DNA of 64,000 bases, taken from NCBI GenBank assembly GCA_964059195.1, contig CAXKWD010000006.1, forward strand, positions 66,419,073-66,483,072, given 5' to 3'. The DNA is from Ectobius pallidus (lineage: Eukaryota; Arthropoda; Insecta; Blattodea; Ectobiidae). This document shows, piece by piece, positions 11,602-23,790 of this stretch. The notes under the pieces were generated by a model. That model worked only from the letters and a program-made list of their open reading frames with translations, searched no databases and was not told the DNA's origin. Made by a program: the position numbers and the translations under genes. Position 1 is the first letter of the stretch. Every line of letters begins with the position of its first letter.

Positions 11602-12930
11602 TGAACAGGTATACAATTATTTGAAATAACAATATGTATTTATTACATCTTTTATCTTGTAGAATGAGATGGAATGGCTAAAAATATTATAACCACATTT
11701 TCCCATTTATTTACTGGAATATTTCTGTTATTAGGAAAGTATAGTCTGAATAGTGATCGTGACAAAAATGGACATCGAGATAGCGTCGGGAACACATTTC
11801 ATTATGCCTAGAAACAGATTTTCTAAAAATAATATCTCTCTGTCTATGTGTGCAGACCCGTTGCATTGTATTTAATATTTTATGGACTTAGTTATAATCT
11901 TATTGCACCCCTAGAATTTGGTTTACATTTCTAAAATATTAAGGGTAACTTTCATCGAAACTTTATTACCAAATTTTAATGTTGAAAAATATGACTTTAA
12001 TTATTTTGTTAAAAATTTAAATTTCTAAGTTTCTAGCTTTGCGTAGTTAAATAGCTACATGTCGTTTTCTACTGTTCTTGGCCATTTCAACTGTGGTATG
12101 TAATAGAACTCCTGCTGGATAAAATTCCGGTACACTACTACAGAATGGATGGAACCTCAGCCGATTCCCTTAAATCATTTTAAGCGCTGTAAATTATAAG
12201 AATGCTCGAGTCAGACCAATTGAAGAAATAATTTATGCACAAAACTGCACTGTATACACACATAACTTATAAATTATTTAGATTTTAATAAGTTTCCGTC
12301 ACATTCGAAGCAAGAATAGGCCATCAAACAGAAATACGGGGCTTACAATATACACTATTATACATCTCGCTTATACCACGAATATAGACATTATCTCTAT
12401 GCTCCTTGAAGGCTTTCTGGCCTTGTTTCTTCATCCAGAATATAATTTGAAGTTTACAGGACATTATATCTGTATTTTATTGCAATTTTTCAATAAGTTA
12501 GTTTCTGCACAATCATTAAGGCTTCATTACTGGTCTAATGACAAGAGCAATGTCACATCGTGTTCAGACTACGTTTGGAAAAACGAAATCTCAAGTTCCT
12601 TTTGCAAACGACTTGGTCTTCCACGTCACGTAGACGCCCTTCAGCATTTTCTTCTCGCTCAGCAATTCGTCCGACTGTCGCAAAACTCAACTCTTTTTTA
12701 AGTTTTTCTTTCTAACCTCATCCCCCCATCTCCTTGCAAAACTCGGTTTTCAGAGCTTCCTTGTGAGCAACTAGACAACTTGAACTTAGCGGTTGGTCAG
12801 TTGGTCCACCTGCATCAGAAATGTGTCGAATCCCGGAAACAGGTCTGCCCCTTAAAGGAAATAGTCTACAAATACAGTACGGGACGAAATTCAGGTGAAA
12901 TGAAATTCAACAGAGAAGTAGATAAGTGAC
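11602..12930. other. No recognisable gene
   Basis: A 100-codon open frame at 12399-12701 lacks an ATG at its track start, domains and recognisable relatives. The interval is otherwise AT-rich and featureless. Confidence 0.5.
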
Positions 12931-12936
12931 ATTACG

Positions 12937-13013
12937 TGCCTTGCCATACCGGAAAGTCGAGATGTGGATAAGAGAATTTCAGCAAAAACGTATAGCAACC
13001 AGTATTCAGCAAC
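12937..13013 (+). repeat. 77-bp exact copy of part of the mariner at 16922-16998
   Basis: All 77 bases are identical to 16922-16998, beginning TGCCTTGCCATACCGG and ending TATTCAGCAAC. Similarity stops abruptly at both sides. The segment covers the mariner helix-turn-helix region (frame reading LPYRKVEMWIREFQQKR). No inverted repeats or target duplication mark it as an insertion in its own right. Confidence 0.95.
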
Positions 13014-14055
13014 TTTTTGTAAAACAATTATTATGCGTTGCTTTTCGATCCACCCTCGTACTATTGATTATATGATTACTTTCAATTTGTATTTCTTTAG
13101 TTTGTCTTCTTTTTCTTACCATACCGTTTGTCATTTTGTTCTTTCGATTTTTCAGGTTCAATAGCATTGCTTTCCGTCTCTGTTTTGTTTCACTGCGTCG
13201 AAGTGTTCTTATTTTTGGATTTAAAATAACATCATGATTGAATAGGCCTAAAATTTAAAGGCATTTTATGAATTATCATCCCATTCTGAGAATAAGTTTT
13301 GAACTGATTTGTCTTTCAGTTTCTTTTAACTTACTTTCAATGTACCTTACTTCTGAACAATGCAATCCTTGAGGCTAAAATGGTCTTATATTAATTTTAA
13401 CTTTGTTATCTAAGAAATTAAAATACAAAATCATACTCCTTAGATCGCACTTCTTTCGTAAATTTAAAGATGTTCTATTACATTTGTGAATGCAATTGTT
13501 AATTATGTCTTCGAAGTTACTCTGTGCTATATGATATTTGCTATAAATGCAGTTAAAATAGAATAGTGAAATTGACTTAATAAATTATATTTTATAATGA
13601 CTAGATCCGAAACAAGAAGAAAATACAATATTTATAAATGTATGATAAGCGTGAATTTTGGAAATGAATGGGCCGGAGCGTTCACTTGGATACTGTCTTC
13701 CTATAATGGAGTTTATTACTAATTAATTTATCCATCCCCTTGACCGGGTAATTCAAAACGGAAGAATTAAATATTAATAGTTTTGATCAATTAATTACAC
13801 TTCCTGAACTTCCTGCTCTGCAGAGAGTCAGTACTTAATTTAATTATAAAATATCATGCTCAGCTATCCATTAACTAAGCTAGATCAGTTTTTAAGTAAC
13901 TCTTTCCGAAACACTGTAATGTTGTTGTCGCGCTAAAATTGTATAATCCATTTAATAGTCACTTCCGGTTTTATTAAAGAGTTCAATTTATTAGCTTTAG
14001 TAAGAAAATTGTATTCAGTAGTACTTTCCTATGACGTTAGCCTTCAAGCTTATGA
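13014..14055. other. No recognisable gene
   Basis: AT-rich sequence. The short frame that begins in the mariner fragment (12964-13164) is a chance continuation into unrelated DNA. Confidence 0.5.
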
Positions 14056-14059
14056 TTTC

Positions 14060-14207
14060 TCCCGTTTGGTGGCGTGGCTAACGCGCCGTAGTTTTCCTCG
14101 GCGCTTGAGTATAATGGAGGTCAGCAGTTGTTGAATGCAGTGTAGTGAACATGTAGTGTTTTTGCAACGATATTCTCCACTCTCCGATTCGCCAGGGAAT
14201 TTCTGGG
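14060..14207 (+). other. Candidate non-coding first exon (donor-supported only)
   Basis: A GC-richer island (GGTGGCGTGGCTAACGCGCC near 14068) ends TTCTGGG followed by GTGAGT at 14208, a strong donor. TCAGCAG near 14120 is initiator-like. There is a long minus-strand open frame (14050-14424) but it shows no domain. A 5'-UTR exon of a plus-strand gene lying downstream is possible; no acceptor or second exon was identified. Confidence 0.22.
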
Positions 14208-14828
14208 GTGAGTTTTTGGTCATGGTTTTCTTCATATAGTAAATTCTAGCTTCGCTGATAAATTCACTACGGAAGATAAAGATTGCTTTTAATGTTGTAT
14301 GAGATTCTGTAGTTATGGTTTCAACGGAAACTATGAGTGATTTGAAGTTACCCATTTTTGCATTCCTTGCCGGGTATGTCCTCATTCTATGTAACTGATA
14401 TAGACTGTGTAACCAAGATACCAATATATTTAACTATGTTCATACTAAGCAATAAATAAGTTGATGCATAAGCAATGTGATGGGAATATGCTGTAGTTAC
14501 GAGTAATGAAACTTTAGCAGAACTGGTTCCATGGCTGGTATTTATGCTAAATCATCATTTATAATATATAAGCCGAAACCTTCTAAATTATGAGAATTAG
14601 AAATGAGTGATAAATATAGTGACATTTATGTATTTCAGTGAGGACTGAGCCTATTGTAGTCCAAGTATATTTCGTATGTTAACTTCACGTAATCCGGCAT
14701 TCAGAGTCGTCCTTGTCATTCTTCTTGAGGTCATGAACTCCCTTGCTTTGGTAGTCTTGCATTTCTTACGTAACACATTCAGTGTTCAGGTTTATTTTTA
14801 CTGATGTGTATACGTGGATGTCTGGCTT

Positions 14829-15165
14829 TTCTTACTCTGTATAAATACCCAAGCATATATTAAATAAAGTTACATTTACTTTCTTTAATATTAAATTATT
14901 TAAGATAATATTCCTGACTAGATATTAATTATTTGAAGACTTCTATAGCCTGAAGAAGTGTGGCTTGTCTTACTCTGTATAATTAGTCAAGCATATATTA
15001 AATCAAAGTTACTTTTACTTAACTTAATATTCTAGTATTCAAGATAATATTCCTGACTAGATATTAATTATTTGAAAGACTTCTTCGGTTTGAAGAATTA
15101 TGGTCGGCCTTACCCTGTATTAATATTTAGCCCTGGATTACATGAAATTAAAGTTGTTGCTTCGC
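14829..15165 (+). repeat. Tandem repeat, period about 138 bp, about 2.4 copies
   Basis: Unit 1 starts at TCTTACTCTGTATAAA (about 14831) and unit 2 at TCTTACTCTGTATAAT (about 14969). A decayed third start is CCTTACCCTGTATTAA (about 15106). Shared words are AAGCATATATTAAAT and AATATTCCTGACTAGATATT. No coding content. Confidence 0.85.
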
Positions 15166-16750
15166 TGGCTTTATTAGTCTATCTTGTTTCACTTTGAATT
15201 TGATTATCTGAAGCATTTCTAGTGTAAAAAAAAAAAGAAAAAGGAACTATAGCCACTTATATTTTGGACCTTGATATTTAACGTACTTTTCTGGCTATTA
15301 CCAAAGCTTTCCCTAGCTACTTCTAGTTCATTTCTTGGATATATATTTCACTACGTTTTCGTAGCAAGTTTCATTTGTACCTTGATTAGTTAAAAGATAT
15401 CTAAACGCTACGTAAAGGCTCTAACCTGACTTTCTCTTATCTGGTATTTACGTATATCCATTATATACTATATCATTGCGTATTGAAGGATTCTCCACTC
15501 ATTCTATACTAAGAGCACTTGGTATTTCTTAGGGCAATTTTGGTTACGGATGATTAACATAATTACGGTGTACTTAGGTACACTCTATTTTTTTATTTTA
15601 GTGCAAGATTTATCGGAGGCTAACTGTATTCTGATATTATTCCATATGCTTATCACTTTAGGGGATAGTTAACCTTTTGATGATTTAATGTAGAGACTCA
15701 GGCATAAGCTTATATGACTATAGATAATTCGTGGGATTTCTTGCATTGCAAACTTTTCAATAAGTTGATTATTATATGGTTGTTCTGGCTCTTCAAGCCG
15801 AATTATTATGCCATTTTGGAGCTCTCATTATTGGTATAGCATCTCCGCTTACTCCACTAATTAATTGCTCTTTAACCAAGGAGGTCCTTAAGGATTAATC
15901 ATAAAGCTTTGAATGTATTGTAATACTGTAATTATTTATTTGGTATGGCATATGGATTATAGTACTAGGGTTCTTATTGGATCATAATTGTAGTTGTGCT
16001 ACCAGTCGTCACTTAACGAGCGTATTGAAATTATGTGGAACCAGTTTCTGATTTGCTTAAATCCAAAGAAGTACTCTGTATTAGGAATTTGCTAAGGTAT
16101 ATTATATTGGATCTATTTAATGAATATCTGTATACTTTTGGATGTTTGATAAGGAAACGTGTTTGAAAGAAGTTAAAGTTTATTGTTACTATACATATTT
16201 ATTATATTGTGAGCTATATTGAAAATACATTTATTGTTACTACTGTTGAGGAAATTGTTGTCTTGATGTCTTTTGGCCACCGTCCACTTAGAAGCAGTTC
16301 CTTTCTACTACCTCTGGATAGGTCCTCGCTTATGCTTCCTGAATTTTCCATATTGCAGTATCTCCTTGGTGGAGTTTCCTTAGTACCGACTGATAAACTG
16401 ACTTATTATTATTACCCCTATATACCACTGGTTTTAAATAACCAAAACCGGTACAACACAATTCTTATGTTGTCATAAGAGGAGACTGTAAGATGTTTAA
16501 AATATTTTAAATGGTGATTTATTTTACATATTCATCAGGTTAAATTTCATTCTTGCTTAGGGTAATTACTGAGGGTATGGTGTGTCTGATTTTATATCCG
16601 CAATATGCCATCCACCGAAAGAATAGCAATTCAATTACATATCTAATAATTAAGTCACGATCCTATTTTTTCTTGTGTTTAACTGTTATCGGAGTACAAA
16701 ATGGTATAAGTCGGGGAAGACAGGCAGTCCTAGTGTATGTTAACAACGTC
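15166..16750. other. No recognisable gene
   Basis: AT-rich. The 89-codon frame at 16209-16478 has no family character. Confidence 0.5.
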
Positions 16751-16759
16751 AAATGGTGC

Positions 16760-17775
16760 TGGGATGGCCTTATACGAGCGCAAAGAGCAATGAGAAATCA
16801 GTTGTCTGTGCCAGTTGGATCTAACCCGTGTTGAGCAGCGCTCACAAATAAAAATAGCCGTTCTCCATGGAAGAACTGCCAGAGAATGTCGTAGTTAATT
16901 GGTGGAAGCTGTTTGGAATAATGCCTTGCCATACCGGAAAGTCGAGATGTGGATAAGAGAATTTCAGCAAAAACGTATAGCAACCAGTATTCAGCAACGT
17001 GCGGGAGACCTCTGTATTTGTGCGGACCGATGTGGCGCGTGCAATGATTCAGTACCTGCATCAAGAAACGCACATCCAAAGGATTTTGTGGCAAGATCTG
17101 AATCTGGGAAAAACTGCATCGAAGTGGTGTACTGACGGAGGTTCAAAGATGGATGCGCTTTGCAACATGCTCCGACCACCTAGCACGATGATAACAGAAG
17201 GGAGACCACTTCCTTCCACGAATAATCGTAATGGATGGATTTTGGTCCAGGTCATACGAACCGGAACTTAAACGTAAGTCTGCAAAATGGCGACTTGCCG
17301 AATCATGCAGGAGGCAGAAGATCCGCAAGAATCCTTCCCCTGTGAAAGTGATGGTGATTGTCGCATATGACGACAGGGGTGTCATTGTTTGCCACTTCGT
17401 TCCATATCGCCGAACAGTGACAACAGAGTTCTGCAGGGGCTTGCTGCTGAGGCACGTACGACGTGGCAATATGGAGAAATGTCCTGATATGTTGGATCCG
17501 TGACAAAGCTAGATCACATGAAGCAAAATGTGTCAGGCGGCTACTGCAGCGCTGGGGATGGGAAAAATTGGTGCACCCACCATACTTTCCTCTCTTGTCT
17601 CTATGTGACTTCGACCTCATACGCAAGGTAAAGGAACTATTACGTGGTAGGAGGATTACGACACGTGCTGTGCAGCAACAGATGACCAGATTCCCACAAA
17701 GGGAGGAAAATGGTAACGCAGATGATATTCAGCGCCTCCACATCGTTGCAGGGGACTTCTTTGAGGACTTTTAGG
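16760..17775 (+). pseudogene. Decayed mariner-like transposase (DD34D)
   Basis: Fragments in different frames, taken in order, cover most of a mariner transposase. At about 16800-17010 lies the helix-turn-helix DNA-binding part (LPYRKVEMWIREFQQ). A middle part at about 17002-17135 includes VRTDVARAMIQYL. From 17231 comes the first catalytic segment, SYEPELKRKSAKWR, with the block VKVMVIVAYDDRGVIVCHFV. The last part, from about 17500, reads RDKARSHEAKCVRRLLQRWGW and on to SLCDFD. The two late aspartates are separated by exactly 34 residues, the mariner DD34D spacing. At least three frameshifts and a stop near 17500 break it. The usual Glu after the first catalytic Asp is Gly here. A C-terminal GDFFED tail and TAG (17772) are kept. 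Terminal inverted repeats were not recognised. Confidence 0.92.
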
Positions 17776-18560
17776 AGGGGTGTGCTGCAATAAATGTTAA
17801 TCATAAAAGCAATACTGCCGTATAAAGTACCTTAACTATGTGAATCAAAATGTTGGCATGTTTTTCAATATAGTATTTCATACCTTGTTTTGGAATGTGT
17901 ATAATACGGGTATATCACGTTTTCCACACGGCGCTGGTATTATTACAAAAATGCTTGCCATGACTTCATGTTCCAATTCTCTTATTTATAAGGAAGGATG
18001 GAAACATATGGAAATATGTCCCATTGCTGGTATTTATATGGAAATAGGGTCCCGAGGTGTGCGTTAATGGATATGGAAGAGCTTTCCCTTTTCTTTGGTC
18101 ATGGATATGGAAGAGCTTTCTCTTTTGTTTGGTCTTTCACCGAACTTGGTCTGTGTATCGTCTTAGGTTGAAGTGACTGGCACACACCGAAAATAAATAA
18201 CCTGCGAATATCTCATTACGGGATCACCTGCGTCATACACATACATGGGTCCAGCCCTAGAATCTTATCCATACAGTTGTAAATTTTACTAAGCGTAGCA
18301 ACGTTAAAATGTGTCCCTAGACGCAGAGATTATAATTAGGTCCGAAACTGTTCACATATTTAAAATACATCCTGTAATTCTCTTACCTTAAAATAACTAA
18401 TTGATGATAATAACATATAACTGACGGCCATTTTATCGACTGGAGCTAGAATTCTGGGTAAACAGGTTGACCAACATTTTCGAAACGCGAGAATTCAAAA
18501 CTAATATCACTGTTCATAACCTAACCTAACTTGACCTAACTGCCACTAAAGTAGAATCTA
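17776..18560. repeat. Gene-free stretch with a 34-bp direct duplication
   Basis: ATGGATATGGAAGAGCTTTC occurs at 18067 and again at 18101, so about 34 bases are duplicated head to tail. CCTAACCTAACTTGACCTAAC at 18520-18540 is a short degenerate telomere-pentamer run. Nothing else is recognisable. Confidence 0.6.
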
Positions 18561-18574
18561 CCTGCCACTACTTA

Positions 18575-18655
18575 CCTTAATGCAGAGGTGGATAGGAAAT
18601 GATGTGCAAGAAGGACAATTGGTCATCCTGCTTCGCTCAGAACCATAATATGACT
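18575..18655 (+). repeat. Fragment related to the interior of the 40.5-41.0 kb element
   Basis: GAGGTGGATA and CCTGCTTCGCTCAGAA flank a diverged middle. The same arrangement occurs at about 40885-40953. No ends visible. Confidence 0.45.
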
Positions 18656-18659
18656 GGCA

Positions 18660-20235
18660 TGTTGTACGCGTAATAAAAAAAATTGATTGAAATGAGTAAA
18701 AATATAAAATAAAGTTTTAAATACGACTGGTTTCTCCTCTTGATCAATTCCTTGAACAAAAGTAAGTACATTAATCAAGTGTTAGTTCCAGGAAGCAAAA
18801 TTGCTTGGGTAAGATTTTGGTGCTCTACCCCATAAACACAGCATCTACTTTGTTTGAATAATAATAATAATAATATAATTTCATTCTATTTGTTTCAGGC
18901 AAGTTCACATCCCTCCTCTGAGAGTGAAATGATAATACCATACTTATTTCCAAAGTAAGTTTACTATTGATTACTTACACTGGTAATGACATAGGGTTGC
19001 TTGGATATGAATAATGTTGTATTTAGAAAGTAACAGAATATAAAATCAAGTGAACATGACGTCAGTACAGTAATGTAATAATATTTTGAACCTAGCTGAC
19101 AGGCCGGTTACGTTCTTAAAGAGTGGACCTACAGTAATCACACTAGTAGATCTTACTTTTTGTTTAGAAATTTTAGGGCATGATCACGTTAAATTAGCGT
19201 ATAAATCAGAATTTCAGTTTCATGTCATCCTTTCAATATCCATGTAAAAAAAAAACAATAGAAAAATGAGAATAAATTAAATAATGTCTCACATAGTCTT
19301 GTACTTCGGTTTCAACAAAACCTTAAAAACTCCCTAACAAATATACCAGAGTAAACTTTGATATTATAATTCTGAATTCATCAGAAAATATTTAAAGCAT
19401 AGTTTATACTACGCATTCATGTACACAAGTCATATTGTGCAAAGCAACATACGTTTTAGAACACTTCTCTGGTATCCTTGTCCTGTAGACCACATGCTCT
19501 ATAAATTTTAGGAGTTATCTAACCTTGAAGATTGAAATATGTAAAAATATTAAAAATATTACAGAAGTAGTGAAAACGCAGGTCTTGACTTAATTTTCCA
19601 GACACACTGCTATTTTTAACTGGCCGCAAATCAGAATGCTCAATCTTTATATTGCACAACAATTTTTAACAATTTAATCCATCTTTTTTTAGGTATATTC
19701 TAAGAAAAAATATTCTTGAACTTCTGGCATTTTTTACTATTCCCATTTCCCCCACCCAAATTTAAAATAAAAAATGGTGAAACATGATAGCCGGTTTGGA
19801 GGCGAATAGAACAGAAGCTACTTTGAATCTAAAAAAGAATACAGTCTGATCACTGAATTTGAATCTGCGACCTCTTTCGACACTTATAACCGCGTAAATA
19901 AATGTAGCTCTCTCGGTTTTTCTTCTTTAGACGGATAGAAAGTCGAGTCTATAAATTAAATGGAGCAATGAGTAGGAACAAAAGGTCGATGAAAGAGGAA
20001 TCCATTGATTAAACGTGTGTATATCGATATGAAAGCAAAATAAATGTTTAATAGTACATTGCGCAACGTTCCTATAACGGCATCTATTAAGACACGAGTA
20101 AGTTTATGAAACAAGCTTACCATTCTAGGCCACTTGCATACGACTGTTTTTGTTCCATCATAATTAAATGCCTAAGTTCTGAGTTTTTAAAAATATCTTG
20201 TATTCATCAAACAAACGACTAAGCTGATCTAGGAG
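18660..20235. other. No recognisable gene
   Basis: AT-rich sequence with a short AAT run near 18860. No open frame, RNA gene or element could be supported. Confidence 0.55.
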
Positions 20236-20242
20236 CTAGATG

Positions 20243-20945
20243 GTGTCGTGCACATTGGCACAGTCGCATTTTCGTGCACATTGGCATAGTATTTTTATCT
20301 TGTCATATTATCGTGCTCATCGCCACACAACCCGTTGGGGCTAGGGGTGGACATAGAGACTCAAACCTACAGCCTCCTTCACCACGGCTCCAAGGCAGCA
20401 CCCCTTAGCTATCGCGGCTAAGGAAACCGATTGTAGATATTGTAGATAGGTTGTCAGGTCAGGTTAGGTTAGGTTGGGTTGGGTTGGGTTGGGTTAGGTT
20501 TGGTTAGATCAGGTTAGGTTAGGTTAGATCAGGTTAGATCAGGTTAGATCAGGTTAGATCAGGTTAGATCAGGTTAGATCAGGTTAGATCAGGTTAGATT
20601 AGGTTAGATTAGGTTAGATTAGGTTCGATTAGGTTATGTTAATTCAAAGTCTCATTCAATCGCAGGCAGATACTTTATGAATGATTTCTAAACAATTCAA
20701 TTATAATATTAATGTACACGGTATGTATCTATAATAATAAAATAAAGTGTTTGTCTTTCTGTCTATCTAGCAGTTACTGTGAACTCCATTGCATTCAATA
20801 CGATAATGTAATTCCAACTTTGTTTCTATGTCCACCCCTACGTAGGGTGTGTGGCGATGAGCACGATGATATAGCAAGATAAAAATAATATACCAATGTG
20901 CACGAAAATGCGATTGTGCCAATGTGCACGTGTGCCAATGTGCAC
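20243..20945. repeat. Inverted repeat enclosing a telomere-like array
   Basis: The left arm (20243-20363) contains GTGCACATTGGCACAGTCGC and ATCGTGCTCATCGCCACACA, ending with GGGGTGGACATAGA. The right arm (about 20824-20945) is its diverged reverse complement, with the GTGCACATTGGCAC word present once more than in the left arm. About 460 bases separate them, including the telomere-like decamers. It may be a transposon with long arms, but no target duplication was found. Minus-strand open frames over the right arm are artefacts of the repeat. Confidence 0.8.
20453..20640 (+). repeat. Interstitial telomere-like array evolving into a decamer satellite
   Basis: It begins with units of the insect telomere pentamer (AGGTT, a rotation of TTAGG) and its variant GGGTT. 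From 20521 it becomes seven exact copies of the decamer AGGTTAGATC, then AGGTTAGATT three times, and fades with AGGTTCGATT and AGGTTATGTT. The decamer is one telomere pentamer plus one altered pentamer (AGATC), so a dimer became the amplification unit. Confidence 0.95.
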
Positions 20946-21176
20946 GCAACCAAATAGATGGCGATAGACGGCAGCTGACTCAAAGCTTCTTTTGGCGGTT
21001 TAACCTCAAATCAACGCAAATTGAAACACATGAAATTAATTCAATTTTACTATAATATAGAAACGAACTTGATTTTATTTTAAATACAGGTTGTTGTGCA
21101 GTTTGAATTGCTTCTTTCAAGGCTTGAATATTGTTCGGTGTACGATATTAGTTGGTTGTTCGACAACAGTGTTATA

Positions 21177-23786
21177 GGGTCAATCCATTAGAAATGAACC
21201 AAATTTAATAAAATTTGTTGCTCGACATTTTTGATTTTCCTAATTTTTTTACCAGTTATTTCCCAACTAAAGGTGAGTTCAAAACTATGGTAAAAAAATT
21301 TTTGGGCTCATACTTTTTTTTTGGCGGCCATTTTAAGTTTGCTTTTTAACCATATTTCAGTCGAAAACATGTTTTGCATAAATGTATGTAACTCTGTTAA
21401 TTTTATAGATAACAAGACAAAATAAACACCAAAATTATCAGAATGAAATGCTCTACATTTTTGCTTTAACACAATATTACCTAAGTAGTGAGGAAAGTGA
21501 AGAAAAAAATTCAAATCTACAAATTGAAAATTGACTTAAAACGGGAGTTTTAGTGCCGCAAAATTATTAGAAGGAAGAAAGACTCGCCCTTAATTTTTTT
21601 TTCTGGTGTAGATCTACTATAGGACTACTCGCTGTAGAAGTTTAAAGCTTGAGAACTTTGCGGTTTTCTTTATACAGTTTTTCAAAAATGCCCAAAACCA
21701 TATTTTGGCAATATTTGAAGTAGAATATCTCAAAAGGGACTGAGTGAAAAATTATGAAATTTACATAGATAACACCTCTTTATGATGTAAAGATGTGATA
21801 TAAATTTGATGACTGAGACTCAACTGGTTCCCGAGCTATAGTGCATCGAAGTTGGCCATAACTGCAAACTATGCACCGAAATTTCAACACTCTTCAAAGC
21901 TTTGAGGAAACCAAAAATTTGTGATGTTAACTGATGAAATGTAGCCTACATATACAACTTTTTTTTGTAACAAACTTAGGCTCACAAAAATTTTATATTC
22001 AAAATTAAAAAAGTGAATTTTTACTATTAAATTACCGTTAAATTTCGTGTGCCTATAACGCAATTTTTGGCCAAATTCAAAGCACTGTTACTCTGGAACC
22101 AGTTGAGTCTTAGTCACCAAATTTATATCACATCTTTATATCGTAAAGAGGTGTTATCTGTATAAATTTAATAATTTTTCACTCAGTCCCTTTTGAGATA
22201 ATCTACTTCAAATATTGCCAAAATACGATTTCGGGCATTTTTGAAACACTGTATAAAAAAAAGTGCAAAGTTCTCAACCTTGAAACTTCTACAGCGAGTA
22301 GTCCTATAGTAGATCTACACCAGAAAAAAAATTAAGGGCGAGTCTTTCTTCCTTCTAATAATTTTGCGGCACCAAATCTCCCGTTTTAAGTCAATTCTCA
22401 ATTTGTAGTTTTGAAATTTTTTCTTCACTTTCCTCACTACTTAGGTAATATTGTGTTAAAACAAAAATGTAGAGCATTTCATTCTAATAATTTTCGTGTT
22501 TATTTTGTCTTGTTATCTATAAAATTAACAGAGATACATACATTTGTGCAAAACAAGTTTCCGGCCGAAAAACTGTTACAAAGAAAACTTAAAATGGCCG
22601 CCAAGAAAAAAGTATGAGCCTAAAAAATGTTTTACTCTAGTTTTGAACTCACCTGATATTGGGGAGTAACTGGTAAAAAAATTAAGAAAATAAAAAATGT
22701 TGAGCAAAAAATTTTATTCAATTTGGTTCATTTCTAATGGATTGACCTATTTTGGCACTATTTGAAGTAGAATATCTCAGAAGGGCCTGAGTGAAAATTA
22801 TGAAATTTATACACATAACACCTCCTTACGATATAAAGATGTGATAATAATTTGGTGACTGAGACTGAACTGGTTCCAGAGTTACAGTGCATCGAAGTTG
22901 GCCAAAAATTGCAAACTATGCACCGAAATTTCAACGCTCTTCAAAGCTTTGAGGAAATTATAAATTTGTCATGCTAACTGATGAAATGTAGCCTACATGT
23001 ACAACTCTTTTGTGTAACATACTTAGGCTCACTAAAATTTTGCATTTAAAATTACAATGAGGATTTTTACTATTAAATTACCGTTAAAATTCGTGTGCGT
23101 ATAATGGCATTTTTGGCCAAATTCGATGCACTGTAACTTGGGAACCAGTTGAGTCTCAGTCACCAAATTTATATCACATCTTTATATCATAAAGAGGTGT
23201 TATCTGTATAAATTTCATAATTTTTCACTCAGTCCCTTTTGAGATATTCTACTTCAAATATTGCCAAAATACGGTTTTGGGAATTTTTGAAAAATTGTAT
23301 AAAAAAAACCGCAAAGTTCTCAAGCTTTACACTTCTACAGCGAGTAGTCCTATAGTAGATCTACACCAGAAAAAAAAATTAAGGGCGAGTCTTTCTTCCT
23401 TCTAATAATTTTGCGGCACTAAATCTCCCGTTTTAAGTCAATTTTCAATTTGTAGTTTTGAATTTTTTTCTTCACTTCCCTCACTTCTTAGGTAATATTG
23501 TGTTAAAACAAAAATGTAGAGCATTTCATTCTGATAATTTTGGTGTTTATTTTGTCTTGTTATCTATAAAATTAACAGAGTTACATACATTTGTGCAAAA
23601 CATGTTTTCGACTGAAATATGATTAAAAAGTAAACTTTAAATGGCCGCCAAAAAAAAAGTATGAGCCCAAAAATTTTTTTATCATAGTTTTGAACTCACC
23701 TTTAGTTGGGAAATAACTGGTAAAAAAATTAGGAAAATCAAAAATGTCAAGCAACTTGGCCTGGTTCATTTCTAATGGATTGACCC
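21177..23786. mobile_element. Compound foldback DNA element (2.6 kb)
   Basis: Outer ends are GGGTCAATCCATTAGAAATG at 21177 and its inverse ending at 23786, flanked by TATA on both sides (21173-21176, 23787-23790). A left arm (21177 to about 21890) is inverted to a right arm (about 22060-22747). The segment 21701-22747 is then repeated directly at 22748-23786. The internal junction reads GGATTGACC joined to TATTTTGGC. Landmarks repeated in each arm are GTAGATCTACTATAGGACTA, AAATGGCCGCCA and GACTGAGTGAAAA. Open frames of 68 codons in two arms (21308-21514 minus, 22411-22617 plus) start at TTG, not ATG, and reflect the repeat. Superfamily unknown. Confidence 0.88.
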
Positions 23787-23790
23787 TATA

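Noticed and set aside
12399..12701. 100-codon plus-strand frame
   Set aside because: Starts at CTG, no ATG-led coding feature, composition like its surroundings.
14050..14424. 124-codon minus-strand frame
   Set aside because: No domain or signal, translation unlike known families, and it overlaps a donor-bearing segment better read on the plus strand.
16760..17775. Active mariner transposase
   Set aside because: Multiple frameshifts, a stop, and a changed residue beside the first catalytic Asp; no terminal repeats found.
20521..20630. Regular array as a CRISPR
   Set aside because: Ten-base head-to-tail units without spacers derived from telomere pentamers, in an animal genome.
21308..22617. 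Paired 68-residue proteins in opposite arms of the foldback
   Set aside because: Frames start at TTG and mirror each other only because the DNA arms are inverted repeats; no excess of silent changes is evident.
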